Source of the DNA: Cytophagales bacterium
Lineage (GTDB): Bacteria; Bacteroidota; Bacteroidia; Cytophagales; Cytophagaceae
Length of the DNA stretch: 64,000 nt
Direction: 5' to 3'
NCBI GenBank assembly: GCA_004294225.1
Contig: REBA01000009.1
Span: 1-64,000, forward strand
Shown: piece by piece, positions 46,840 to 54,053 of the stretch
How the letters are laid out: each line of letters starts with the position of its first letter
Position numbering within the stretch: position 1 is the stretch's first letter
Notes under the pieces: model-generated
The model's database searches: none
Told to the model about the DNA's origin: nothing
Seen by the model: the letters and a program-made list of their open reading frames with translations, nothing else
Translations under genes and position numbers: made by a program

Positions 46840-48272
46840 TTTCAAGGGTCTTACGACATCATTTGTTTCAAATACTCCTATTTATGGGAGCAGCACTCGT
46901 TGTTAGTTTATTGGTAGCTATGACTGGCATGATGGGGAGTGTATTTTTGCTTTCGTTGATTATTGGAACAGCTGTTCTCTGGTTATCCTTAAAATATCTA
47001 GAGGTCGGTGTGTTGTTGATAGTGTTTTTGGGTTTTTTTTTAAATATTATCAAAATCTTTACACTCACTGAAGTTCCTTTGGGAACTGCAATAGACATAC
47101 TACTTATTCTTTTATTTATTAGCATATGGTACAAATCTCATGTAGAAAATAAAAATATTTTATCAAAAGGAGTATTTACAAGTATTCTACTAGTTTATTT
47201 TGCCTATCAGATATTTGAGGTGCTGAATCCTATTGCTTACTCTAAAGCAGCATGGTTATTTGCCTTTAGACAGATGTTCAGTGTTTATATGATTTTTTTT
47301 ATCTTCTCTTATGCATTTCAAAATATAGCATTCGTAACTAAATTTTTGAAGATATGGATTGTACTATCACTTTTTGCAGCACTTTATGGGCTATCACAAG
47401 AATTTTTTGGATTCAGAGATTTTGAAATGAGGTGGCTAAATGCAAATCCAGAAGTTGCAATACGATATTTTACTTTTGGTAAATGGAGGAGGTTCTCCAT
47501 TTTTACTGGCCCTATGGATTTTGGTATCATGATGGCTTTTACAAGTGTAATTTGTATTGCTTTGTATTTTGGTCCCTTTCAGTATTGGAAACGAATATTT
47601 CTTGGAATATCAGCATTTGTGATGCTTTGGGCGATGATGTACACAGGTACTCGAACGGCTTATATATTGTTTCCAGCTGGTTTTGTATTTTATGCAATTC
47701 TAACCTTTAAAAAACAAATATTATTGGTACTAGCTTTATTCTTAGTGGCAGGAACAATAGTAATTATGAGGCCAGCAACTAACCAGACTGTTTTTGTGCT
47801 TCAAACAGCCTTTATGGGGAAAAAAGATGCATCTTATATGGTGAGGGAGAAGAACAAAGAATTTATTCGACCTTTTCTTAAAAGCAATCCACTAGGTGGT
47901 GGCATAGGGAGTTGCGGAATGGTTGGAAAGCGTTATTCACCAGGTTCTTTCTTGGCAGGTTTTCCACCTGATAGTGAGTTTGTGAAGGTAGCAATAGAGC
48001 AGGGGTGGATTGGTTTATTACTATTCTGTTTATTGTTTGCAACTGCTATGCACTTAGGTATCAACAATTATTTTCAAGTCGAAAATCCTCGAATAAAAGC
48101 TTATTATGCTGCTATTTTATCTGCATTGTTTATGATTATCGTTGGTAGCTATCCTCAGGAGGCACTTCAGCTTACTATTAATATTTTTGTGGGTGCCTCT
48201 TTTGCACTTTTAGTAAGGATGAAAGATTTAGACTCAATTGCTGATTCTTACACAACTATTGAGAAAACTTAA
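46836..48272 (+). CDS. O-antigen ligase/polymerase family membrane protein
   Basis: A 478-residue protein with about 12 membrane helices. The typical long periplasmic loop occurs late (about residues 335-395) and contains NPLGGGIGSCGMVGKRYSPGSFLAGFPPDSEFVKVAIEQGW, corresponding to the family's catalytic loop (H/D-x-x-G pattern). It may act as a ligase or a polymerase; the sequence does not decide. It starts by ATGA overlap with the microprotein. Its 3' end overlaps the convergent MbnP gene by 17 bp. Confidence 0.9.
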   Translation: MISRVLRHHLFQILLFMGAALVVSLLVAMTGMMGSVFLLSLIIGTAVLWLSLKYLEVGVLLIVFLGFFLNIIKIFTLTEVPLGTAIDILLILLFISIWYKSHVENKNILSKGVFTSILLVYFAYQIFEVLNPIAYSKAAWLFAFRQMFSVYMIFFIFSYAFQNIAFVTKFLKIWIVLSLFAALYGLSQEFFGFRDFEMRWLNANPEVAIRYFTFGKWRRFSIFTGPMDFGIMMAFTSVICIALYFGPFQYWKRIFLGISAFVMLWAMMYTGTRTAYILFPAGFVFYAILTFKKQILLVLALFLVAGTIVIMRPATNQTVFVLQTAFMGKKDASYMVREKNKEFIRPFLKSNPLGGGIGSCGMVGKRYSPGSFLAGFPPDSEFVKVAIEQGWIGLLLFCLLFATAMHLGINNYFQVENPRIKAYYAAILSALFMIIVGSYPQEALQLTINIFVGASFALLVRMKDLDSIADSYTTIEKT

Positions 48273-49026
48273 ACATATTTGGAATATTTTTAGCAACTTT
48301 TTTAGAAACATTATCTGTTGCACTAGAATGTGTGAAGTTTTCTGTTTTTAAATCAATCCCATCAAAAAATAGTGTTAAATCTACTTCTATATTAATTTCC
48401 TTTGACTCGTCAAATAACAATGTTTTGGGTAAGGATAAACTAACATTTTTATAGAGCCAGTCGTTGCCAATATGGAATAGATACTCACCCTTAAATCGCC
48501 CCATTATTGGGGAATCAGACTGAGCAATTGTAGTATCACAACTCCCTTCAAATGATAGAAATATATAGCCAGATTTCCATGTCCAATACATATTGGGTGT
48601 TTGCATAGCTAAGGGACTTTCTTTTTTATGTACAGTAGGGTCTGAATGGTTAGTAATTGAGTCTATCCCTACCCCAAACTTTATTCCAATATATTCCCCT
48701 TTAGGTACATCTTTTATTGAGTATTGCGACTTATCAGGATTAATTAGTAAATAACTGTTTTTTAGTGGAACTTCTTCTCCACTTTTTTGGATAAGTACAA
48801 AATTAGAAAGATAATATCTTAAAATATCTACAGTAAATTTGGTTCCACTGTTGGTGGTAAATATGCTATTATGATCTAGTGCTTTATTATTGATGAAGTG
48901 GCTAAAATTTAATTTTAATTCTAAGCTTGGAGTTTCTGGTTTTATGATTTCTTCTTTTTTATCAGGCTTACAGCTTACTATAATTAATAATAATAAGCTA
49001 ATAAAAAGTTGGGCTATAGATTTCAT
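48256..49026 (-). CDS. MbnP family lipoprotein (copy 1)
   Basis: A 256-residue lipoprotein with a signal ending LLLLIIVSCKPDKKEE (Cys at about 19). The MbnP domain follows (about 35-240): LNFSHFINNKALDHNS, TVDILRYYLSNFVLI, GVGIDSITNHSDP, and the tryptophan-rich PNMYWTWKSGYIFLSFEG. In methanotrophs, the partner MbnP carries a tryptophan oxidised to kynurenine by MbnH, which creates a Cu(I) site. It follows a MauG-like gene and faces a second MbnP gene upstream. Its 3' end overlaps the O-antigen ligase 3' end. Confidence 0.87.
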   Translation of the reverse strand: MKSIAQLFISLLLLIIVSCKPDKKEEIIKPETPSLELKLNFSHFINNKALDHNSIFTTNSGTKFTVDILRYYLSNFVLIQKSGEEVPLKNSYLLINPDKSQYSIKDVPKGEYIGIKFGVGIDSITNHSDPTVHKKESPLAMQTPNMYWTWKSGYIFLSFEGSCDTTIAQSDSPIMGRFKGEYLFHIGNDWLYKNVSLSLPKTLLFDESKEINIEVDLTLFFDGIDLKTENFTHSSATDNVSKKVAKNIPNMFKFSQ

Positions 49027-49045
49027 AGATATTATGATTACGTTA

Positions 49046-50071
49046 TTAATGTTTTTTAAAGGCTGAATTATTGATGAATTCTTTATCAGTAAGGGTTTTT
49101 AGGAATGCGATTAAGTCTGATTTTTGAGTTTCTGAAAGATTCAGCTGCATCACATTTTTTGATTGATTAACGTGGTTCTTACCACCGTTGTTGTAATGCT
49201 CTATTACTTCTTCTAGAGTATTCATACTTCCGTCGTGCATATAAGGTGCTGTTAATTCAATATTTCTAAGACTTGGAACTTTGAATTTTCCTACATCTTT
49301 GAAATGAGTTGTAATTCTAAATCTTCCCATATCGAAATATTTCTCATATATACCATTATTTTCAAAAAGGTTATTGGTGAAATTAAAACCAGAGTGGCAG
49401 TTTGAGCATTGACCTTCATTGAAAAAAATATTCATTCCTTTAAGTTCAGAGCTAGACAATATTTCTTTATTGTTTTGAAAAGCATATTGGTCGTACTTGC
49501 TATTTCCGCTGAGTAGAGTTCTTTCAAAGCTAGCTATTGCTCTGGTAAGTGAAAATAAATCAGGGTTTCTTTTGAAGGCTTTTTGAAATAGGTTGATATA
49601 TTTCTGGTTTCTATTAAGCCTTTTTACAGCTATGTTTGGGTCTAGATTCATTTCTATGGGATTTTCAATTGGGGATAATACTTGTTGTTCCATCGAAAAA
49701 ACACCTCCATCTCTAAAGAAGAAAGATTGATAGGCTAGATTGAAAAGAGGTGGAGCATTCCTTACTCCTGTGCAATCATTAACACCAACACTAAGTTTTC
49801 TTGGATCTGCAAATGATTTTGCTTGAAGGTGGCATGAACTGCAAGATATTGTGGAGTCTAAAGATAAAATTGGGTCAAAGAAAAGCATTTTTCCCAACTC
49901 AATCTTTTCTTTTGTGACTGGATTATCTGAAGGAATATCCATAGTTGGAAACCCTACTGGTACATTTATTGAGTAGGGTATTTCTGGATCAGGTAATTTT
50001 TCTTTCTCTTTTTTTTCTGTACAAGAGAGAAAGGTAAATGCAATTAGAAAAATACAGATTGTTTTTTTCAT
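49046..50071 (-). CDS. Diheme MauG/MbnH-like cytochrome c peroxidase family lipoprotein
   Basis: A 341-residue protein from ATG 50071 with lipoprotein signal MKKTICIFLIAFTFLSC. Two c-heme sites are present: ISCSSCHLQAKSFADP (CxxCH, about residues 77-81) and GQCSNCHSGFNF (second CxxCH). The body shows ELGKMLFFDPILSLD, VGVNDCTGVRNAPPLFNLAYQSFFFRDGG, and FKVPSLRNIELTAPYMHDGSM, the MauG/CCP fold in order. MbnH of this family modifies a tryptophan of MbnP. The start at 50098 is rejected because a palindrome overlaps that 5' end. The gene sits between two MbnP genes. Confidence 0.9.
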   Translation of the reverse strand: MKKTICIFLIAFTFLSCTEKKEKEKLPDPEIPYSINVPVGFPTMDIPSDNPVTKEKIELGKMLFFDPILSLDSTISCSSCHLQAKSFADPRKLSVGVNDCTGVRNAPPLFNLAYQSFFFRDGGVFSMEQQVLSPIENPIEMNLDPNIAVKRLNRNQKYINLFQKAFKRNPDLFSLTRAIASFERTLLSGNSKYDQYAFQNNKEILSSSELKGMNIFFNEGQCSNCHSGFNFTNNLFENNGIYEKYFDMGRFRITTHFKDVGKFKVPSLRNIELTAPYMHDGSMNTLEEVIEHYNNGGKNHVNQSKNVMQLNLSETQKSDLIAFLKTLTDKEFINNSAFKKH

Positions 50072-50087
50072 TGGAAGTGGAATAATG

Positions 50088-50129
50088 ATATTAGGCAAAC
50101 TCTTTAAAAACGCTGAGTTTGCCTAATAT
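50088..50129 (-). promoter_or_regulatory. Long hairpin between choice-of-anchor V and MauG-like genes
   Basis: A perfect 15-bp inverted repeat (ATATTAGGCAAACTC / GAGTTTGCCTAATAT) with a 12-nt loop in the 65-bp gap between the two genes. On the minus strand no T run follows, so it is unlikely to be an ordinary terminator; RNA stability, attenuation or processing are options. Confidence 0.5.
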
Positions 50130-50136
50130 TCAATAC

Positions 50137-51045
50137 TTATTTCTTGATAAACTTGAAAGTTTCTATTGCTTTTTGATGCTCAATTTTTAGGAAGTATATT
50201 CCATTATTTAGATTTTTTACATCTATAGAACTACTTGTGTTTTCAGGAGTATTATTGAGATTATGGTCAGCTATTAAATTTCCATTTTGGCTATATATCT
50301 TTGCACTGCTTGAGCCAGGGAGGGAAGATTTAGCAGTTATATTGATAAAGTCTTCTGTTGCGTGAGGGAATACATGAAAACTATTATTCCTTTTCTCGAC
50401 ACTGTTAGTAGATAATGGCAATGAAGAACTATTTGCAGACTTTTCTATTCTGTATACATAGTCTCCAGTAACCCCACCGTTGCCATTAGCAGCTAGAAAT
50501 GTTCCGTAGAAAACTACTTCTTGAGACTTGTTGCTTGGTGCAGTCCAATGGATAGTCCACTCATGAGAACTTGTTCCTTTATCTCCATAAATAGTAGCAC
50601 TTTGGTGAGTTGCATATTCATTAGTATCAACAATTACTCCTTTCACGGTTTTTAGAACTGAAGAACGAATTACTGCATTATCTCCTTCTTCTTTGACAAG
50701 TTTGCCTACTGAAGCAGAGTCTTCCGAACCCCAAGCCATTATTTGGAAGCCAAAAACATCTCTATCAGGGAAATTTACTTTTCCTTTAATTTGATAAGTT
50801 ACTCCTGGCTCCCAACCTGTGGTAGGAATATTGGTAATGATATCTGCACTTCCTAAGCTAGAATTCAATGGTTTTCCTCCGTGGCAAGATGGAGATCTAC
50901 AAGTGGTGTAGGCTGCAAATACCATGTTTTTATTAGGTGCACCTGTACTGTCTCCAAATCCCATAGATGGAAATGTGTTGGCTTCGAAAATCACAAAAGC
51001 GAGTGAGCATGAAGCAGCGAATAACGTGAATAGTTTTAGTTTCAT
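50137..51045 (-). CDS. Choice-of-anchor V (Reeler-like) protein with T9SS type A sorting domain
   Basis: A 302-residue secreted protein. Signal peptide 1-22 or so. The region YTTCRSPSCHGGKPLNSS is the N-terminal heme-like motif of choice-of-anchor V proteins, but here with C-x4-CH instead of CxxCH, so heme attachment is uncertain. The domain continues with GWEPGVTYQIKGKVNFPDRDVFGFQIMAWG and HEWTIHWTAPSNKSQEVVFYGTFLAANGNG. The last ~80 residues form a type A sorting domain (VFPHATEDFINI ... NGIYFLKIEHQKAIETFKFIKK). It lies between an MbnP gene and the MauG-like gene, suggesting joint action at the cell surface. Confidence 0.85.
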   Translation of the reverse strand: MKLKLFTLFAASCSLAFVIFEANTFPSMGFGDSTGAPNKNMVFAAYTTCRSPSCHGGKPLNSSLGSADIITNIPTTGWEPGVTYQIKGKVNFPDRDVFGFQIMAWGSEDSASVGKLVKEEGDNAVIRSSVLKTVKGVIVDTNEYATHQSATIYGDKGTSSHEWTIHWTAPSNKSQEVVFYGTFLAANGNGGVTGDYVYRIEKSANSSSLPLSTNSVEKRNNSFHVFPHATEDFINITAKSSLPGSSSAKIYSQNGNLIADHNLNNTPENTSSSIDVKNLNNGIYFLKIEHQKAIETFKFIKK

Positions 51046-51054
51046 GATTCAATA

Positions 51055-51921
51055 CTATTTAGTAGAAAAACCAACCATTTCCATGCATTGCTGAGTATTT
51101 GCTCTGAGGATATTGCTATAGAAACCTCCATGTACTTGTGCAGGATTCATTGCATCGCTAACGCCTACAGGTGGTTTTAGAGAATATGCACTTCCATCTG
51201 TATTTTGAAATATCTGACTTATATCAAAATTAAATTTTATGGTAGTTGTTTTCCCTTCTGATACGATTATTTTTTCTCTGCTAGGGGCGAGTATTAAGCT
51301 TTTAAATAGATAAGAAACAGATTTATCTAAACCTAATGAAAGGTGAAATGCCTTACTGCCACCAATCACGTTGCTGGTTCCGTTGACTACCATGAATTTG
51401 AAGCCAGAATTCCAGCTCCAGTACATTCCATTCTTTGCTTGAACGGGGTATGGATTTTTGGTGATATCAGCAAAATTAAGCTCACGAGGTACAATCATGT
51501 CAAACCTTAAATCTGCATACTCACCTTCTTTAGCTTTAATTTGAATTTTATAACTATTTGTTCCGCCACCATTACCTGCATCAAAGTTGGGTTTTACAAA
51601 GTTTACTAAGTAAACTCCACTTTGTGCCGAATCTCCGGGATAGGGATAAGACTTGCTTTCTGAAGCATCTAGATTCACTAAACCTATATTGCTTAGAAAA
51701 AATTTTAAATCATTAATTTTTATTTCTTCCTTGGCAACTGTTGTATAAGTATCACCTATTTTAAAGTTTTTATCTTCAAATTTAGGCTCAATGATAATCT
51801 CTACAGTGCCCATTTTGTCTTGAACTGGAGTAGGTATTGGTTCTTGCTCTTTGTCTGGTTTACATGATAATGTTATATAACAAAGGGCTAGACCTAATAT
51901 GGTTTTGTTTGAAAATTTCAT
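51055..51921 (-). CDS. MbnP family lipoprotein (copy 2)
   Basis: A 288-residue lipoprotein with signal ending LCYITLSCKPDKEQE (Cys near 20). The MbnP domain shows IIIEPKFEDKNFKIGDTYTT, IKINDLKFFLSNIGLVNLD, and KNGMYWSWNSGFKFMVVNGTSNV, the aromatic block of the family. C-terminal region has AMNPAQVHGGFYSNILRANTQQCMEMVG, with His and Met residues that could bind metal (not shown). It is transcribed 9 bp upstream of the choice-of-anchor V gene, as the first member of a probable three- or four-gene operon. Confidence 0.87.
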   Translation of the reverse strand: MKFSNKTILGLALCYITLSCKPDKEQEPIPTPVQDKMGTVEIIIEPKFEDKNFKIGDTYTTVAKEEIKINDLKFFLSNIGLVNLDASESKSYPYPGDSAQSGVYLVNFVKPNFDAGNGGGTNSYKIQIKAKEGEYADLRFDMIVPRELNFADITKNPYPVQAKNGMYWSWNSGFKFMVVNGTSNVIGGSKAFHLSLGLDKSVSYLFKSLILAPSREKIIVSEGKTTTIKFNFDISQIFQNTDGSAYSLKPPVGVSDAMNPAQVHGGFYSNILRANTQQCMEMVGFSTK

Positions 51922-52042
51922 AACGATTTTAATTAATAGTTTAAATATTGATAAATACCCTGATTAGAATAAATCTTAGGAATTAATGAGAATTATTAAA
52001 TAATTCGAAGGAAAAGCAGGGTGAGACAATAATTTTATCTGA

Positions 52043-52085
52043 CCTTATAAGTATATATAGCATAAAGCAAAAAATACTTATAAGG
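52043..52085. promoter_or_regulatory. Inverted repeat of CTTATAAG half-sites upstream of the MbnP cluster
   Basis: CCTTATAAGTAT (52043-52054) and ATACTTATAAGG (52074-52085) form a perfect 12-bp inverted repeat 19 nt apart, each containing the 8-bp palindrome CTTATAAG. It lies 122 bp before the copy-2 MbnP start and just after the stop of the Cys-motif gene. It could be an operator or a hairpin; no T run supports a terminator. Confidence 0.4.
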
Positions 52086-52110
52086 GATAATAATTATTGA
52101 AATTTTGCTT

Positions 52111-52497
52111 TTAAGCTTTGATGAGCTGTGGGGGCTGAAAAATATTTCGTGTAGGCGAAGTGTAATGTCTATTTAACCAATTACTGTTAAAAATTTTTAT
52201 AACTATACTCAATTTATTTTTGTTGAGTTCCGGAACAACAGGAACGATAAAGTTGATGTTAAATTTAATAGTGTTGTTGTGCGAATTTTTAGTACTGTTA
52301 GATTGATCTTGCTTTTTTAATTTTTTAGCAAGTGCACATTTTCCGTTACAGTTCATTTGTGGCTTTACTTTGTTTTCACAAAGAACTGTTGTATAATATT
52401 CTGTATTCAAGTGATAATGAATAATCATTTGAAGGCTATTGAAGTAATAACTCAATAAGCAGAATAATAAAAAAAAGCATGTTCCTTTTTTTAGCAT
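52111..52497 (-). CDS. Small secreted protein with CxxxxxPxxxCNGKC motif
   Basis: A 128-residue protein with an N-terminal hydrophobic signal (about residues 5-24) and the core HLNTEYYTTVLCENKVKPQMNCNGKCALAKKLKKQ. The three cysteines in C-x8-C-x3-C arrangement match a small Bacteroidota group that I recall next to metal-related genes; no function is assigned. The C-terminal ends in PTRNIFQPPQLIKA. It precedes the MbnP cluster on the same strand. Copper handling is a guess based on neighbours and the cysteine motif. Confidence 0.6.
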   Translation of the reverse strand: MLKKGTCFFLLFCLLSYYFNSLQMIIHYHLNTEYYTTVLCENKVKPQMNCNGKCALAKKLKKQDQSNSTKNSHNNTIKFNINFIVPVVPELNKNKLSIVIKIFNSNWLNRHYTSPTRNIFQPPQLIKA

Positions 52498-52542
52498 TTA
52501 CAAATTTAGTCAAAAAAATAAATATTCTTTATACTAATCTTT

Positions 52543-53304
52543 TTACTGGTTTTCAGATTTTTCCCAATCTTTATAAGCTTTATGGAGTACATCAAGAAAT
52601 TGTCGGCTAGGTTGAGCTCCAGAAATACTATATTTTTTATTGATTAAGAAATAGGGGACTCCTGTTATTTTTAGTTTTATTGCTTGATTGAAATCATTGA
52701 TTACTTCGTCATGATAGGCATTTTTAGAAAATAGATTCTGAAGCTCAGCGTTGCTTATTCCAATTTCTTTCCCAATTTCTTTTAATGTTTCTGAGTTACC
52801 CAAATCTTTACCTTCAATAAAATAAGCCTTAAATAGCAGTTCTTCGGCTTCATTCCCTAATTTAAAATGTTTGGCAAGCTGTATTAGTCGATGAGCATCG
52901 AAGGAATTAACTATTTTGGCTTTCTCATAATGATAATTTAAACCAACTTCTTTTGCCATGGCTATTACATAATCATGCAGTTCTTTGGATTGCTGAACGC
53001 TTATTCCTTTTCGCTCAGCAAGGTATTCGTAAGGGTTTAATGAACTTGTTTGCTGAGGAAGATTAGGGTCTAATTGAAAACTATGCCACACTAACTCTAC
53101 GTTATTTTGATGCTCAAATTTTGCCAATGCATTTTCTAAATTTCTTTTTCCTATGTAGCAAAATGGGCACATAATATCTGACCATATATCTATGGTCATT
53201 TTTTCAGTTTTTTTCATTGAAGATATTTGATTAGAATTTTTTGTTTGGCAATACCCAAATTCAAGGCTGAACAATAGTAATATTAATATTTTAAAATATT
53301 TCAT
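52543..53304 (-). CDS. DsbA/FrnE-like thiol oxidoreductase with N-terminal export signal
   Basis: A 253-residue protein. The FrnE-type domain (about residues 37-245) begins MTIDIWSDIMCPFCYIGKRNLENAL with CPFC at the active site, then ELVWHSFQLDPNLP, SFDAHRLIQLAKHFK and ITGVPYFLINKKYSISGAQPSRQF (cis-Pro loop VPYF). Unlike usual cytosolic FrnE proteins it has an N-terminal hydrophobic stretch (LILLLFSLEFGYCQ), which suggests export. If the ATG coding Met36 were the start, it would be cytosolic. It lies 45 bp upstream of the Cys-motif gene. Confidence 0.85.
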   Translation of the reverse strand: MKYFKILILLLFSLEFGYCQTKNSNQISSMKKTEKMTIDIWSDIMCPFCYIGKRNLENALAKFEHQNNVELVWHSFQLDPNLPQQTSSLNPYEYLAERKGISVQQSKELHDYVIAMAKEVGLNYHYEKAKIVNSFDAHRLIQLAKHFKLGNEAEELLFKAYFIEGKDLGNSETLKEIGKEIGISNAELQNLFSKNAYHDEVINDFNQAIKLKITGVPYFLINKKYSISGAQPSRQFLDVLHKAYKDWEKSENQ

Positions 53305-53371
53305 AAGAACAAAATTGCACTTTTATTGAAATAAAATAATTCAGCACTATGACAAAGATTGTTCTGCATTA

Positions 53372-53914
53372 TTATTTAGAAGGTCTGAAAGCATTGATGT
53401 ATTTGGGATTACATTCTAGATAAGAAGCACCTATTAGATCCAGACAATAAGGTACAGCTGGAAAGATTGCTTCAAGACATTGTTTTATTGATGCGGGTTT
53501 TCCTGGCAGATTGATAATTAAAGTTTTGTTTCTGATTCCAGCAGTTTGCCTAGAAAGAATAGCTGTGGGTACATATTGAAGACTTACTTGTCTCATTTGT
53601 TCACCGAAGCCAGGTAGCATCTTGTCGCATACTTCTTCTGTTGCTTCTGGAGTAACGTCTCTTAATGCTGGGCCAGTTCCTCCAGTAGTAATTATTAGGC
53701 TACAACGATGTTTGTCGGCTAAAGAGATAAGCGTTTTTGAGATTAACTTTTTTTCATCAGGAATGACCAAGTATTCGTATTCCCATTTGCTACTGATGTA
53801 TTGATTGAGCAGTTCTATGATAGCTTTTCCAGATAAATCTTCGTAGATGCCAGCACTTGCTCTATCAGATATTGCAAGTACTCCAATCTTACTTAATGGT
53901 ATTTCCTCTTTCAT
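53372..53914 (-). CDS. mogA: Molybdopterin adenylyltransferase MogA/MoaB family
   Basis: A 180-residue cytosolic enzyme that adenylates molybdopterin in molybdenum-cofactor synthesis. Motifs are IGVLAISDRASAGIYEDLSGKAI, LIITTGGTGPALRDVTPEATEEV and LIINLPGKPASIKQCLEAIFPAVPYCLDL, the MoCF_biosynth pattern of MogA. Other moco genes are absent from the window. It follows nuoL on the minus strand with 139 bp between, so cotranscription is uncertain. Confidence 0.93.
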   Translation of the reverse strand: MKEEIPLSKIGVLAISDRASAGIYEDLSGKAIIELLNQYISSKWEYEYLVIPDEKKLISKTLISLADKHRCSLIITTGGTGPALRDVTPEATEEVCDKMLPGFGEQMRQVSLQYVPTAILSRQTAGIRNKTLIINLPGKPASIKQCLEAIFPAVPYCLDLIGASYLECNPKYINAFRPSK

Positions 53915-54053
53915 TGTCTAGTCAATTAGGTATTTGTGATTTTTCTCAAAATTATAGCCAATTCAGATTTACCAAAATACTATTAAATTGTAATCAAATT
54001 AAGATTATAGTGGAAAAATCGACAAAATCTATTTGTCAATTCTAGTAAGATTT

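Noticed and set aside
52501-52508. Minus-strand TAAATTTG 3 nt before the Cys-motif gene start
   Set aside because: Same geometry problem as at 1746 and no -33 element; could mean a leaderless mRNA or a wrong start, but support is too weak to annotate.
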